Shown: positions 53,001 to 62,783, counted from the stretch's first letter. The stretch: 64,000 bases of DNA from Manis javanica (GCF_040802235.1 NC_133174.1:139677213-139741212), one strand, 5' to 3'. The notes: a model not told the origin generated them from the letters alone. Program-made: numbers and translations.

Positions 53001-55306
53001 GCCAAGTGCTCTTAGGGTTTCACATGTCCCTTTTGCTGCTGTTTTAAACAGCTCCTCTGCCAGGACATAACGTGTCCCTAGCACTTAGAAGCATGCTGCT
53101 CCGCTCAAGTCACTCCGCTCTTCTTGTGGGTTTCTAAGCATAGCTGAGCAGGCTGTGAGCTCCCAGGCACAGCAGCCAACTCTTTGGGACAGGGACTCTG
53201 GTGGGTCACGACACCAGCCCTGTTTCCCTGTGGCTCACTGCACACACAGATATTCAGGTTCCAGGACCTGCAAGTTCTTCAGAGGGTCGTGTGGATCCCA
53301 GCCTGTGGCCACAGCCAAGCAGGTGGAAAGGCAGAAGCTGGAACTGGAACTGCTTGAGAAAACCCCAGGAGCAGCCAGTCACGGCATGCAGCTGGGAGGG
53401 AGCTGGGAGGGAGCCCCGTTTCCAGCAGCAGTCTTGCTCTTCCTCCCATACTCTGCCTGCCCTTGAGGATTAGATGGGTGCACTTTCAGGACCAACAAAG
53501 TGGTCTGTGCTTCTAGAAACAGTTACCAATTGCCCAGCATGTACCTTGTGTGGGTGTTGGAAGGAGACTTGGAAACGCAGGACTCTCAGCACGAGGAGCT
53601 CACACTGTACAATGCTGTCCCGGAGTGCCCAGAAGCGGGAGTCTAGCTCCAAAGGTTCGCTGCCCGGGTGAAAGTACCTGTGCAGAGTAAGAGCACTGCT
53701 GACGAAAGCCACGGAAGTTCCCGAGGAGCCCTTTAAGTCACATGATGTCCCAATACTCCAGTGTCCTTCTGCCACAGATTAATATGGCGTCATTCTACTT
53801 ATGCTTTTATAGGTCATTCTCCATCTACCTGTGCAGTGTATAGGACAAAAACAGTCATGGACAGAGGAAAGAAGCCAGCTTCTAGTTTTAGCCCCCATGG
53901 GCTGTCCCATAGCAAGATGTCAAGTTTAAGGTGGCCTCTTGAAATGCCCAGAGGAACTGGAAGCTCAAGCATGCGAAGTCAGTGGTGCTGCCTATTACAG
54001 TCAGCCTGGCAGTGTCCGAGGCTCTGACTCCAGGATCAAGGAAGGTATTTAAATACATCATGGGGATGACATACTCAGGAGAGTGAACATTTCAGCTTCC
54101 TGTTTCCAAATGGTCTTTCCTCCATTCCAGATCTTTCTGTCCTTATTTATACCGTACATACATCCAACACTCCCACCTACACAAGATCACCCAAGAGTAC
54201 AAGACGACGACTCACACTCAAGTGGTCAAACTTCCCTGCTATGACTCGTTTTCCAATTTCCCCACAGAACCCCCACCCAGGTGCCCCCGTCTAATTAATG
54301 ACCCAGACAATTTCGCCTGCATGTCCTCCCTGCCAGGGACCTGGAAATGCCCTCCCTGTCCCCTCTCCTATCTCTCCTCTTAGTCTTTCACAGCACACCG
54401 TGAACCTGTCGCACTTAGCAGGGGGGGCGGACTTGTTCCATCATGTGTTTATCAAAAGACAAGCAGCACAAAATAATTTTCTTCCCTACTGATAGGACTT
54501 CCTGGAAAGACCACGGCACACTGCTAGTCAGTAACTTTCCATAAATCACTTTGTCCAGGGATACCCCCAGCCTCCCAGGCCTCAGCCCAGCCTGGTGGGC
54601 CAGCTAGACCCCCACACATCCCTCCCCAGCAGGAACATTGGCTCCCCCACAGACCACTGTGCCCACAGCAGAGCAGGAGACCTTCCTTAGCAATTCTGAC
54701 TCAGTTTCTCACACCATCTAAACAAACCAATTGCCCAACTGGGTCCACATCCTCCCCACCATGCAGGCTGATCTAAGGGGCCCCCAGAACCCAACTGGTG
54801 CCATCCCTCCAGTCCATGACTCCAGATGAATCTGACACACATCTCCAAGCTCCCTCTGCTCCAGCCATGCCGCCCATTCCCCATGATGCCAGAGACTCCC
54901 TCTTACCCACCCTCCACACTCCAAGTGGCCTTTGAGGCCTCCCAGAATCTGGTCCAAGCTTCTCTCCCACAGAATCCCCACCCCACCCCCACGCTTCTGA
55001 CATCAGGCTCATGCCCATCTTTGCTGCTAGGACTTCTGGGTCTGGTTCAAGGCACCCAGGTGCTTCCCTCTGAGCTCAACATCAGGAAGTCCTATCAAGT
55101 GCCTGGGCCTAGAGGCCATTACCTGTTGGACACGTTGATGATGTCCCGAGTACGCAGGTGCTGCTCCTCCACTTTGCCAGCCAAGTACAGGGAAGACATG
55201 GCAACCAAGTAGGGGTCATAGGCGTCCAGGCTGATCTCGCAGAAGAACTTATGGTAGATGGTACAGGCAGTGGCGATGGGAATGGAATGCATCCCCAGCT
55301 TGGCAC
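46967..55306 (-). CDS. CCNQ: CCNQ (FAM58A): cyclin Q, coding exons 2-5; exon 1 outside the window
   Basis: Cyclin Q (cyclin M) is the activating partner of CDK10; human loss causes STAR syndrome. Four exons on the - strand join in phase: 55306-55123, 53677-53545, 50657-50430 and 47056-46967, for 635 nt. Adding the 112 nt I expect for exon 1 gives 747 nt, i.e. 248 residues, the human length. Recognisable stretches are [20 protein letters not shown] and [18 protein letters not shown] (cyclin box), the repeated helices of the second half, and the end [20 protein letters not shown]. No stop or frameshift is seen in the four exons. The gene converges on ATP2B3, as on human Xq28. Intron 1 holds a complete antisense provirus. 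The start codon is beyond position 64000. Confidence 0.95.
47597..47848 (-). repeat. Arm B of the near-identical inverted repeat
   Basis: Reverse complement of 23263-23497 with few substitutions plus a ~12-nt extra piece near 47655-47670 and a few extra bases near 47622. See arm A. Confidence 0.85.
48285..48530 (+). mobile_element. Old L1-like ORF2 3' end fragment, sense
   Basis: GCAACTCAAAAGCCCATCCATGAAAGAATGGCCAACACAGTGTGG then GGAGTATCCAGCCTCACAAAGGA follow the usual end of LINE-1 ORF2 (the GNVKW... W.QLL..KQ... end region) at DNA level, highly diverged. Confidence 0.6.
49968..50035. repeat. Imperfect (CATC)n/(ATCT)n microsatellite
   Basis: CACCCATGCACCCATCCATT, TATCTATCATCTATCTACC and ATCATCCATCCATC in series. 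Confidence 0.85.
50120..50225. repeat. MER20-like hAT remnant
   Basis: GCAGTAGTTCTCCACTAGGGGG, CACCTGGCAGTGTCTGGAGA and TTTCAGTTGCCA follow the MER20 order as I remember it. Fragmentary. Confidence 0.55.
50430..50657 (-). CDS. CCNQ: CCNQ coding exon 4 (76 codons)
   Basis: Runs from [18 protein letters not shown] to [11 protein letters not shown], the second cyclin fold. Phase 0 at both ends; donor CAG|GTGAGG and acceptor TTTGCAG on the - strand. Confidence 0.95.
50800..51150. repeat. L2-like LINE 3' fragment
   Basis: TTCAAACCCTGCAACGGCTGCC, CTCAGGGCCTCGGCACTCACTGCTCCC and similar blocks follow the L2 3' end order. Confidence 0.6.
51694..51725. repeat. Left target-site duplication of retroposon copy 1, 32 bp
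   Basis: Begins AAGAAGGACGGGGGTGAAG. It matches 52566-52597 at 28 of 32 positions. The preceding GTT|AAGAAGG is compatible with L1 endonuclease cleavage. Confidence 0.8.
51726..52565 (+). mobile_element. ERV-derived polyadenylated retroposon, copy 1
   Basis: About 840 bp. Its 5' part (from about 51850) matches the env-end/pre-LTR region of the provirus at 62566-62640 (GGTTAGCCAGAGACGGGTAAG, GAGGAACAACCTAAGACAGG). A purine tract and TGTGGGATCC at about 52187-52206 mark a U3 start. It ends 18 nt after an AATAAA (52495-52500) in an A-rich tail, as a polyadenylated R-ending transcript would. It is flanked by a 32-bp target duplication and lies in an old L1 3' end. This is an L1-mobilised copy of an ERV transcript, not a provirus. 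No coding capacity. Confidence 0.85.
52566..52597. repeat. Right target-site duplication of retroposon copy 1
   Basis: Begins AAGAAGGATGGGGGTGAAA right after the A-rich tail; counterpart of 51694-51725. Confidence 0.8.
53545..53677 (-). CDS. CCNQ: CCNQ coding exon 3 (133 nt)
   Basis: Completes the split Arg codon and encodes [20 protein letters not shown] to VSFQHPHK. Donor AAG|GTACAT and acceptor TGCACAG on the - strand. Confidence 0.95.
53678..55122 (-). other. CCNQ intron, 1.4 kb
   Basis: No exon or confidently named repeat. 54120-54480 may be decayed L2. Acceptor and donor fit the phase of the neighbouring exons. Confidence 0.6.
55123..55306 (-). CDS. CCNQ: CCNQ coding exon 2 (184 nt)
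   Basis: Starts two bases into a Gly codon, then [20 protein letters not shown] and onward to NVSNR, the N-terminal cyclin box. The acceptor is TTGGTAG and the donor AG|GTAATG on the - strand. Confidence 0.95.
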
Positions 55307-55610
55307 CTACCAAGAGAAAACAGGCAAGAGAGGGCTTCAACCCAGTGCTCAGCCCCTACTGACATACGGGGGGAGCCGCTGGGTAGGCCCTGAGGGTACA
55401 CACCCCTGCTCAGACAAGAGCAGGACCTGGGTCTTTCACCGGGTCCTCTACCTGAGGGACTGAGAGCCAAGCTTCTCCGACTCTAAGGGGGTACCAAGCC
55501 CTTGGGGGTCATGCTCGAATGCAGTGCCCCCTCAGTAGCTCTGCAGATGCTACACTTCTGCCAGGCCCCCAGGTCATGCCCCAGCTGCAGATCTGCAGAC
55601 CACACTAGGA

Positions 55611-55615
55611 GAAGC
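55611..55615. repeat. Target-site duplication GAAGC, left
   Basis: Matches 63170-63174. The length (5, or 6 with one mismatch) suits a class II ERV. Confidence 0.75.
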
Positions 55616-56000
55616 GGTAGGTTGCCATCCACAGATCATTCTGTTTCTATGGGAATTGATTGCCTTCCTTGGAATCTGTGGCACATGCCACAGCTCACTA
55701 AATCTAAACCGAGATCTGTTTCTTGTTATCTCTACCCCCTCATTGTCTGGCACCAGGGACGACTTGCCCCAGCGACCTGGGGGCAATTACATTCCTGGAG
55801 TAAAGCATGTTAATCACTGTGTCTAGAAACTTGTTAACCCACTCAAGAATGTGATACCTGATCAATAAACATGAGAGGTGCCTTTCCAGCACCACTCGAG
55901 CTGGTATGCCTTGAGTCCCCTGGCTGGCCTACTCAGGTCTTCGATATCTCATCGCGTCGCCTCCTTTATCTGCGGGTCGGAGACGGGGAGGAGGCCGACA
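55616..56000 (+). repeat. 5' LTR, 385 bp
   Basis: Begins GGTAGGTTGC (the 3' copy has TGTAGGTTGC, so the terminal T is mutated) and ends GGCCGACA. Differs from the 3' LTR by about 13-14 substitutions and two small indels by eye. The polyadenylation signal AATAAA is intact at 55864-55869. Confidence 0.95.
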
Positions 56001-56002
56001 AC

Positions 56003-56020
56003 TGGCGCCCGAACAGGGAC
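56003..56020 (+). other. Primer-binding site for tRNA-Lys3
   Basis: TGGCGCCCGAACAGGGAC, an 18-nt perfect complement of the tRNA-Lys(UUU) 3' end, the primer of MMTV and lentiviruses, two bases after the LTR. Confidence 0.95.
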
Positions 56021-56169
56021 CTGAAAGATGGTCAAAACTCAGAGCGGGGAACCTCCGCTCCAGGCGACCCTTGAAAACTCAGAGCGGGGAAGCTCCGAAG
56101 ACTGTCGATCCGGTAAGACTCCCGGGAAAGCGTATGTAGGGACAGGATCGAGACATCAGGGACACTATA
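56021..56169 (+). other. Proviral leader with 24-bp direct repeat and splice donor
   Basis: AAAACTCAGAGCGGGGAA occurs at 56034 and again at 56074 as part of a 24-bp repeat with one mismatch and a 40-nt period. GATCCG|GTAAGA at 56112/56113 is a strong donor placed as in retroviral leaders. Confidence 0.7.
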
Positions 56170-56406
56170 ATGGGCCAACATGAAACTAAAGCAGATAAAC
56201 CGGAGGATTACTTAAAATTACTCCGTGCCCTCCTGAAAACACCAGGAGTGAAAACTTCTAAAAAGAAATGTATTAAAAAGTATTGTTATCAGTTGCCTCC
56301 ACAGAGAACACTCAGACAAGCTGATGAGAGTAATGCATTAAGAGATTTCAAAGAGGCTCACAGACAGGGCAACATTATCCCTGTGCCTGTTTGGGCGGAT
56401 CAATAG
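56170..56406 (+). pseudogene. Truncated gag start fused to RT start
   Basis: Starts MGQ, the N-myristoylation signal of Gag, followed by an α-helical lysine-rich stretch like a betaretroviral matrix start for about 40 residues. By about residue 65 it reads like the beginning of reverse transcriptase and stops at TAG 56404-56406. The rest of gag, the protease and dUTPase, normally about 3 kb, are missing. The frame of the RT part runs on past the stop. Confidence 0.75.
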
Positions 56407-56970
56407 CCCCTTAATAAAGAAAAGTGGCATCCTTACACAAGTTAAAGAATAGCTTCAGCTAGATAGATTAGAATTGTCCACGAGCCCGTGGAATTCCCCT
56501 GTATTTGTTATAAAAAAGAAGTCAAGAAATTAGAGACTCTTACACGACTTAAGGCAAATAAATGCGGTTCTTAAACCTATGGGACCTTTACTACAAGGCC
56601 TCCCTTCTCCAGCTATGATTCCAAAAGACTGGAATATGGCTGTCATTAACCTTAAAGATTGCTTTTTTACAATTCCTTTGGCCATAACACATAGGGGAAA
56701 ATTTGCTTTTACTGTCCCTTCTTTAAACTTACAGGCCCCTTCAGAAAGATTTCAATGGAAAGTGCTTCCTCAAGGAATGCTAAAGAACCCCACAATTTGC
56801 CAAATTGTGTGCACACAGCCCTTCAGCCTATACATGAGAAATGGCCCTCAGCTGATATCATTCATAATATGGATGATATTCTCATAACTCTACATAAACA
56901 TCTCTCTTACTACTATTCTCAATGAGACCGAAGTTGAATTAAAATCATGGGGCTTAAAAATAGCCCTGAT
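56407..56970 (+). pseudogene. Class II reverse transcriptase remnant, 5' part
   Basis: Frames here contain the betaretroviral RT landmarks [20 protein letters not shown] and QWKVLPQGM; the region of the catalytic YxDD box near 56850-56890 is degraded. It has several stops and frameshifts. It ends where retroposon copy 2 is inserted. Confidence 0.85.
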
Positions 56971-57190
56971 TGTACTGTTCACCATGTAAGAATTTATTCA
57001 CTATGTAAGAATTTGTTCACCATGTAAGAACTTGTTCATTATGCTTCAGAAGATTGGACACTGACGAGAATTAGACTTGAGATGGATTAATGATTGTACA
57101 TTGAGCATTGACCCCCCTATACTGAATTTTATTGTTGTTAACAACCATTTGATCAATAAATATGAGAGATGCCCTCTCAAAAAAAAAAAA
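56971..57190 (+). mobile_element. ERV-derived polyadenylated retroposon, copy 2
   Basis: A 5'-truncated copy of the 3' LTR part of the copy 1 family: CACCATGTAAGAATTTATTC, AAGATTGGACACTGACGAG, ATTGTTGTTAACAACCATTTG, AATAAA (57165-57170) and then an A-tail. Flanked by TAGCCCTGAT and TAGCTCCTGAT target copies. + strand, within RT. Confidence 0.85.
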
Positions 57191-57204
57191 AAATAGCTCC
57201 TGAT

Positions 57205-57598
57205 AAGGAACAACCTAAGATAGGCACAGTCGCAGGGGGGCCATCAGGTGAGAAATTGGGGATCAACAGAGGTGAGGCTTAGAACCTCACCCACCCCGTT
57301 TTGAGAGAAATCTTCTGCATCCGTGGATGTTGTGTTGCCCTTGTGTAGCCTGGATTAATACTTAGTCTACAGGCACACACCTGATCATCTACATTTGCCC
57401 TCTTACAGCACTATGTAAGAATTTGTTCACCATGTAAGAACTTGTTCGTTATGCTTCAGAAGATTGGAGACTGTTGAGAATTAGCCTTGGGGTGGATTAA
57501 TGATTGTGCATTGAGCATTGAGTCCCCTGTACAGAATTTTATTGTTGTTAACAACCATTTGATCAATATATATGAGAGATGCCCTCTCAAAAAAAAAA
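57205..57598 (+). mobile_element. ERV-derived polyadenylated retroposon, copy 3
   Basis: Starts at AAGGAACAACCTAAGATAGG, homologous to copy 1 and to the provirus end at about 62605. Compared with copy 1 it lacks 236 bp joined at a shared CACTA. It ends in an A-tail followed by another copy of the target (TATCTCCTGAT). Its AATAAA is mutated to AATATA. Confidence 0.85.
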
Positions 57599-57980
57599 TA
57601 TCTCCTGATAAAATACAAATACAATACCCAATGAATTACCTGGGGAATAGAATTCAAGAAAATTCAATAATCCCTCAGAAAATTCAGATAAGGAGAGATC
57701 ATCTTAAAACTTTAAATGATTTTCAAAGATTATTAAGAGATATCAGTTAGATCTGACCATTATTAAATATTCCTACTTATAAACTGCAATATCTCTTCAA
57801 TACTTTGAAAAGACCCTCAGATCTTAATAGTCCTAGAGACTTAACCTTAAAAGCTGAAGGACTCAAGTAGGTAGAACAACACACTCAAAAGGCTCAGTTA
57901 TCAAAAATTGACTTACACCAACCTTTTACTCTTATGAATTTCCCTTGCTCCCCCTTCAAAGCAGTCCTCTTAGACCTGCG
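57599..57980 (+). pseudogene. Class II reverse transcriptase remnant, 3' part
   Basis: Resumes the RT reading after the retroposons, with a YLG-type motif in the RT connection and a LTLKAEGL-type stretch near 57840. Stops at about 57748 and later positions. RNase H is not recognisable after 57980. Confidence 0.75.
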
Positions 57981-60560
57981 CCACTTTCTCCTGTGTAATG
58001 TAAATAGAGCCTGTAAAGTAATCAAGCTGAACCCTCAGACCAATATGTAAATAGCTCTATTCTACTGACTCCTTTCCTTAGAGGCAGTTGTCCTGGAGCT
58101 AAGCGTTTCCTTGTCTGCAGCCCCAGGGAAGCAAAACAAGCCTGTGACTCAGATCAAGGCTCTAGCAGCGAAAAGTCACCCAGTCCCTGCACTTGTCAGG
58201 CAGCCAGGGGCCTCTCAAGGAAAGACTAGAGCTCGGGCAGAAAAAACTAAGAAAAGGAACTGAGAGCAATTCAATCCCTAAATTCTAAAAAAGAAGTGTC
58301 TTATCTTCTGCACACAAACCTGGCCCCAGTGCAAACTCTCTGATTAGAGAGGCTTGGCCCCTAAAAGAAGTATGCAATATAAAGTTATACAGCTAAATAT
58401 ATTTTGCCACAAGGAAAGAAAATAGTCAAAAGTCCCATGAACTACTACAATATGGAACTAGTTTTCTAAATTCTTTTAGTGAAAATCTATTCTACTTATG
58501 AAGTTCATCATTATCTTTGAAAATTGAGAAGTATTAAACTAGACTCCCTGAGAGAGAAGAAATTTCTCTTCTGCAGTACAGCCTGGCTTTAAATGATTGG
58601 AGCTAGAATTGTACTTGCATTTCATTTCCAGCCCCCTGGACACACACAGTCCCTACCAGTTCAGAGCCTTCATCGGCCCTGTTAGTCTGGGGCCGTCTAA
58701 ACCTTAACCCAGTTACGTAAACTGCTCGCCCTTAGAGTGTATTCTTGAAAACTGAAGTACTTTTAATCAAGTAGGCTAAAAAGAAAGCAATTAAATATCA
58801 GTAACTCAAATCTTTATATCAGTTTGTCTGTCTGTGCATATGTTTTCATATGAAAAGTGTTGCTAAACTGTAGTCATTACGTCTCAATTTGTATGTTTGT
58901 GTGTCTAAGTGTGTAAATGAAAAATATTTTCCTACCTCCGGATGGTATTAATAAAAATTGTGGAAATTGGGTACTCTAAAACTTCCAGAAAATCTAATAA
59001 AAAATATTAAGCATTAATGCTGATTTAAGTTTAACTGAAACGGACATGTCCTTATAGTTATCAGCTGCCAAAGTTTACTTAAAGTCATTTAAGTTGATGT
59101 TACCTGTTAAACATTTCAAGAAGATACTTAAAGAAAACCTTGACTTTGTCTAATGTTTGATAAAACTTTTATAAGTAATCTAGCATGGTTGCTAAAAATA
59201 AGTAAACAAGTGTAGCAAATAAACTTCTTAATAATAATACTGTATTAATGTATAACAGTGTATATATCTGCAAACAGCCTGAGAATCTTTGTGGTAACCA
59301 AAATTCTTAAAGTTTGCTAAGTTATATAGACATATTTTGTGCCTAATGAGAAATTGTGCTGTAAGGCACATTTCCAAATATGATAATATATGTTCATAGA
59401 TGTATCAACCTGAAGAATACTGGTGTAACAGTTTACAGTAGCCTATTTTCCAGTGTTCACTGAATAAGGAAAATATTTCTGTATGCTAAAGATGTGTCTT
59501 TTAATAAGAGAAAGTATAAAGAATAGAAATTCGTTTTGTTGAGAGTAAAAGAAGGTAATTGTTCTAAAGTAGTTATTTATTTAAAGGGGGAGAACACTGA
59601 ATGTAAAAGGAAAGTTGTAGAAAACTTGTGGAAAAATTGATATAGTCATGCTATGTAAAATTAAAGCAAGTAAGTCTTGATATCAAGTACATAGCAAAAT
59701 TAGAATTTTATTTTCAGTTAAAAAGACAAAGTTTTCTTAAACTGTTAGTCTGCTCTTAATGTTGAAAGATTGCAAAAGGCTTTCTAATTGTTTTATCAAA
59801 ATAGTTTCTCATGCTTAAAGTCTCAATGAATTGTCTGAGTATTTAAGAAAATGAGATTCTAATATCAAAGGACTAAAAGTTAAACTTTGCTAACAACTGT
59901 GTAAACTTCTGTATCTGCCTTTGAAGTATTTTGTTGTAATTCTAGTTAAATGGATAAGTGTTACTTCATGGCAACCTATAATCTTAGTTAAGCAAATGCC
60001 AAAGAAACTTTCTTCTGGCTACTTTCCGAATCAAATTCACAAAGGTGCTCTGACCTCTAGTTAACTCTGATATGTTCCAGAGGGCCCCTGGAACATATCA
60101 GAGGAATTTCTTCACCTCATCAAGGAAAATATTTGACTAATTTGGCTTATTTACCTGATATATATTTACCTAGAAAGCACTGTCAAAAGGAATAATGCTA
60201 AACTTTATTACTGAATGTTTTGTTACAGAAATATCCAAATTTATGTATATCAACTGTCTTACAGTAAGTTCTCATCAGATCTTTAACCATTGTCATTTGT
60301 AAGTCTTTTGTCATTTATAAGCACTGTTTAATTACTTCTAAACTAGTAAAGAACTAGATTTCAGCAGAACGGGTATTAGTTATATAAAATTAAGTAAACT
60401 ACAGAAAAATGATTTTATAGCTTTTTGTTTCAAATGTTGCTGACAAAATGTTTTAAGCTTTTTCTCTTAAGCTGACTGACAATGCTCCAGTTTACCTGTC
60501 CTCTATGTTAAAAAATTTTTTCTCAGCCATAAAATATCACTCATAAAACAGGCATTTCAT
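57981..60560 (+). other. AT-rich non-coding stretch inside the provirus, 2.6 kb
   Basis: No open frame of length, strongly A+T-rich, with no match recognised to RNase H or to the integrase zinc and core domains. It occupies the position where those should be. It has no visible LTR, poly-A tail or target duplication of its own. Confidence 0.7.
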
Positions 60561-61010
60561 ACAATTCTACAGGCCAAGCTCTAATTGAACATCGCCATCC
60601 TACTCTTAAGCATTATTCATTAAAACAAAAAGGGGGATTACTGCCCGATATGATAAAATTAACTGCAAATCAATGATTAATACATGCTTTACATATCCTT
60701 AATTTTGATCTTTTAAAGGGTGATGGACAATCAGCTATGGAAGTGCATTTTTCTGACTATTTTTCTAAAACAACAGCAGTTCCTGTATGGTGGTCTCCAA
60801 TAGGTTCTTCACAATGGCATAAAGGTCATATTAAGGTGTGGGGGCAAAGGGTTTGTTTGCGTCATTACAGAGGACCAACGCTTGATCTGGCTGCCTAGAA
60901 AGCAGATCAAGATACGCTACAAAGAGGAACTCCCAGCAACATCGCCATCTGAGACGGCTGTCCCAGGCGATGTCCCTCAATCGGTTCCTGTCACTGGAGT
61001 GAGAATCCCT
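60561..61010 (+). pseudogene. Integrase C-terminal remnant
   Basis: A frame containing GQALIEH-type and KQKGG motifs, then WW-P-GSSQWHKGHIKVWGQ, resembles the end of the betaretroviral integrase core and its C-terminal DNA-binding domain. It has in-frame stops near 60674 and 60895. Confidence 0.8.
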
Positions 61011-61058
61011 ACATGATAATGGAGTTTTTGATTCTAATCTCTATACATATGCACATAA

Positions 61059-61592
61059 CCCTGGCCTGTACTATTACTGCTAGTATTAGCAGTCCTCCGT
61101 CTGTACTTCGGCCACGGAGTAGTACTTCATTGTATCTCCACTTGTTCAACTCCTGTAGGCCCGGTGATTTGGAAAAAGGATGGTAATGAAATATATAGAC
61201 AGAAAGATGGAGGAAAACTTGGTTGGGATAATGCTACCGATCAGTCTAAAAGAGACAATACCCGCTATGATATTTATAAAACAGTTTTAACCCAGAATGA
61301 TATTGGCAATTATTCTTGTGAAAAATTCCAGAAGAGAAGCCCTGATCAAATATATAAAAGTAGTTATGTTTATTTGAATATTTCACTAACCCCAGAGAAT
61401 GAGTATTCTTCACCCAATATGTGGTTGCAATTGGCTAATCAAGGGCTTAACAAGACATCTTTTTGTATACCAGGTGATTCCTCTATTAGTGAAATCTTAA
61501 AGAAGAATCTGATAGGCATAGGACTCCCTTTTTCAGTGTTTACTAATATTAATGGAATAAAAATTACTTTAGCCCCCAAAATTCTTACTTGA
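61059..61592 (+). pseudogene. env surface-subunit remnant with Ig-like signature
   Basis: One open frame of 178 codons, with no start codon; TAA at 61056-61058 precedes it. It begins with a leucine-rich hydrophobic stretch like a signal peptide. At 61131-61320 it shows the Ig order Cys, a Trp 13 residues later, KDG, and D-x-G-x-Y-x-C. It contains several N-x-S/T sites. After 61593 the frame is interrupted, but Cys- and Asn-rich SU-like sequence continues to about 61860. It lies after integrase and before TM, where SU is expected. Confidence 0.7.
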
Positions 61593-61900
61593 GAAATTCA
61601 ATTGAATTTACCAGTTAGCACCACTATAGTTTCTAGTTGTATATGTATCAATTGTACTAATATCCCTTCTTACTGTAATTCTACTATTCATGTAAAATGA
61701 CCATATGGATATAGACTCCCAAATGGCTGGGTGTTTTTGTGTGATAACAAAACGTATCAAGCCCTTTCCTCACATTATCAAGACATTTGTGGTATAGGAC
61801 GTATTCTCCCAGCACTTATAGATCATCCTGGATTTTAACACCGAAAAGTGACCCGAGCCCTGCCTCCAGATTGTGACGACAACTTGAATTTGTTGACAAC

Positions 61901-62416
61901 TTGAAATTGTTCGACCCCGTTGCCGTTGCCGTCACAGCTGCATTTGTGTTGCCTGTACCAGGACTTGTTGTAAGAATGCAGAAGGAAATACCTAAGCTGG
62001 CCTGTGCCTACAGCAAGACTGCAGATCTGACTGCCTCCATACTGTCAGAACTTAATCCGGACCTGGGAGAAGTTCGAGTGGCAGTGCTCCAGAATCGTGC
62101 TGCCATAGACTATTTGTTGCTGAAAGAACATTTGGCCTGTGAACAATTTCCTGGAATGTGCTGTTTTAATATACCTGATTTTTCACAGACAATTCAAAAC
62201 CAGTTGGATGATATTCACCATATTATTGGTAAGTTTTCACAATTACCTGGATTACCTGATTGGTTCTCTTGGTTTCACTGGCCAATACTTGTAGGCCTAC
62301 TTCTTTTATGCATTTGCCTTCCCGTTTTGGTAGCATGGGTGTGCCATCTGATTGCTGGCTTAATAAAGCCAATTCATGCATATGCTATATTTCAAGAAGT
62401 CATGGCAAAAAAATAA
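61901..62416 (+). pseudogene. env transmembrane-subunit remnant, gammaretrovirus type
   Basis: Open frame to TAA 62414-62416 with no ATG at its start. In order: hydrophobic alanine/valine-rich fusion-peptide-like region (about 61916-61970), heptad region, the LQNRAAID segment typical of the immunosuppressive-domain region, CX6CC at 62138-62164, and a membrane helix at about 62282-62344 with a short cytoplasmic tail. CX6CC is the SU-TM disulphide motif of gamma- and type D retroviruses and is absent from MMTV-type TM. Env is broken upstream. Confidence 0.88.
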
Positions 62417-62770
62417 TAATTGCATGTCATTTTCTTGAGAGTCCGTGTGACAGATCACTGTATATTTTTAAATTCCGCAGCAATTAAGGGGATGACAGGT
62501 GTTTGCCTAGATCTTTTGTATGCCTCTTTGCTCTATTACATTTACTCTCTGTACAGTCCCATGAGGTGGCTGGTTAACCAGAGACGGGTAAGATTCCTCA
62601 CGGGAGGAACAACCTAAGACAGGCACAGCTGTGGGGGCCAACAGGTTGAGGGATGAGGGGGCCAACTGAGGCGTGGCTTAGCACCTTGCCCCACCGACGA
62701 GGCATTTCTTATCGCCCCTTCCTTTACCAAGCTGCAGTAGAATAATGGACTTCTCTTCCTTTTTAATTTA

Positions 62771-62783
62771 AAAATGGGGGAAA
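62771..62783 (+). other. Polypurine tract
   Basis: AAAATGGGGGAAA directly before the 3' LTR, the primer for plus-strand DNA. Confidence 0.85.

Larger units (their letters stand above)
50658..53544 (-). other. CCNQ intron, 2.9 kb
   Basis: L2-like sequence at 50800-51150, then an old L1 3' end (about 51640-52900) split by the ERV-derived retroposon copy 1 (51726-52565). The rest has no gene or clear repeat. Confidence 0.6.

Noticed and set aside
55574-55786. Short - strand frame in the 5' LTR, repeated at 62763-62954
   Set aside because: It recurs only because the two LTRs are copies of each other.
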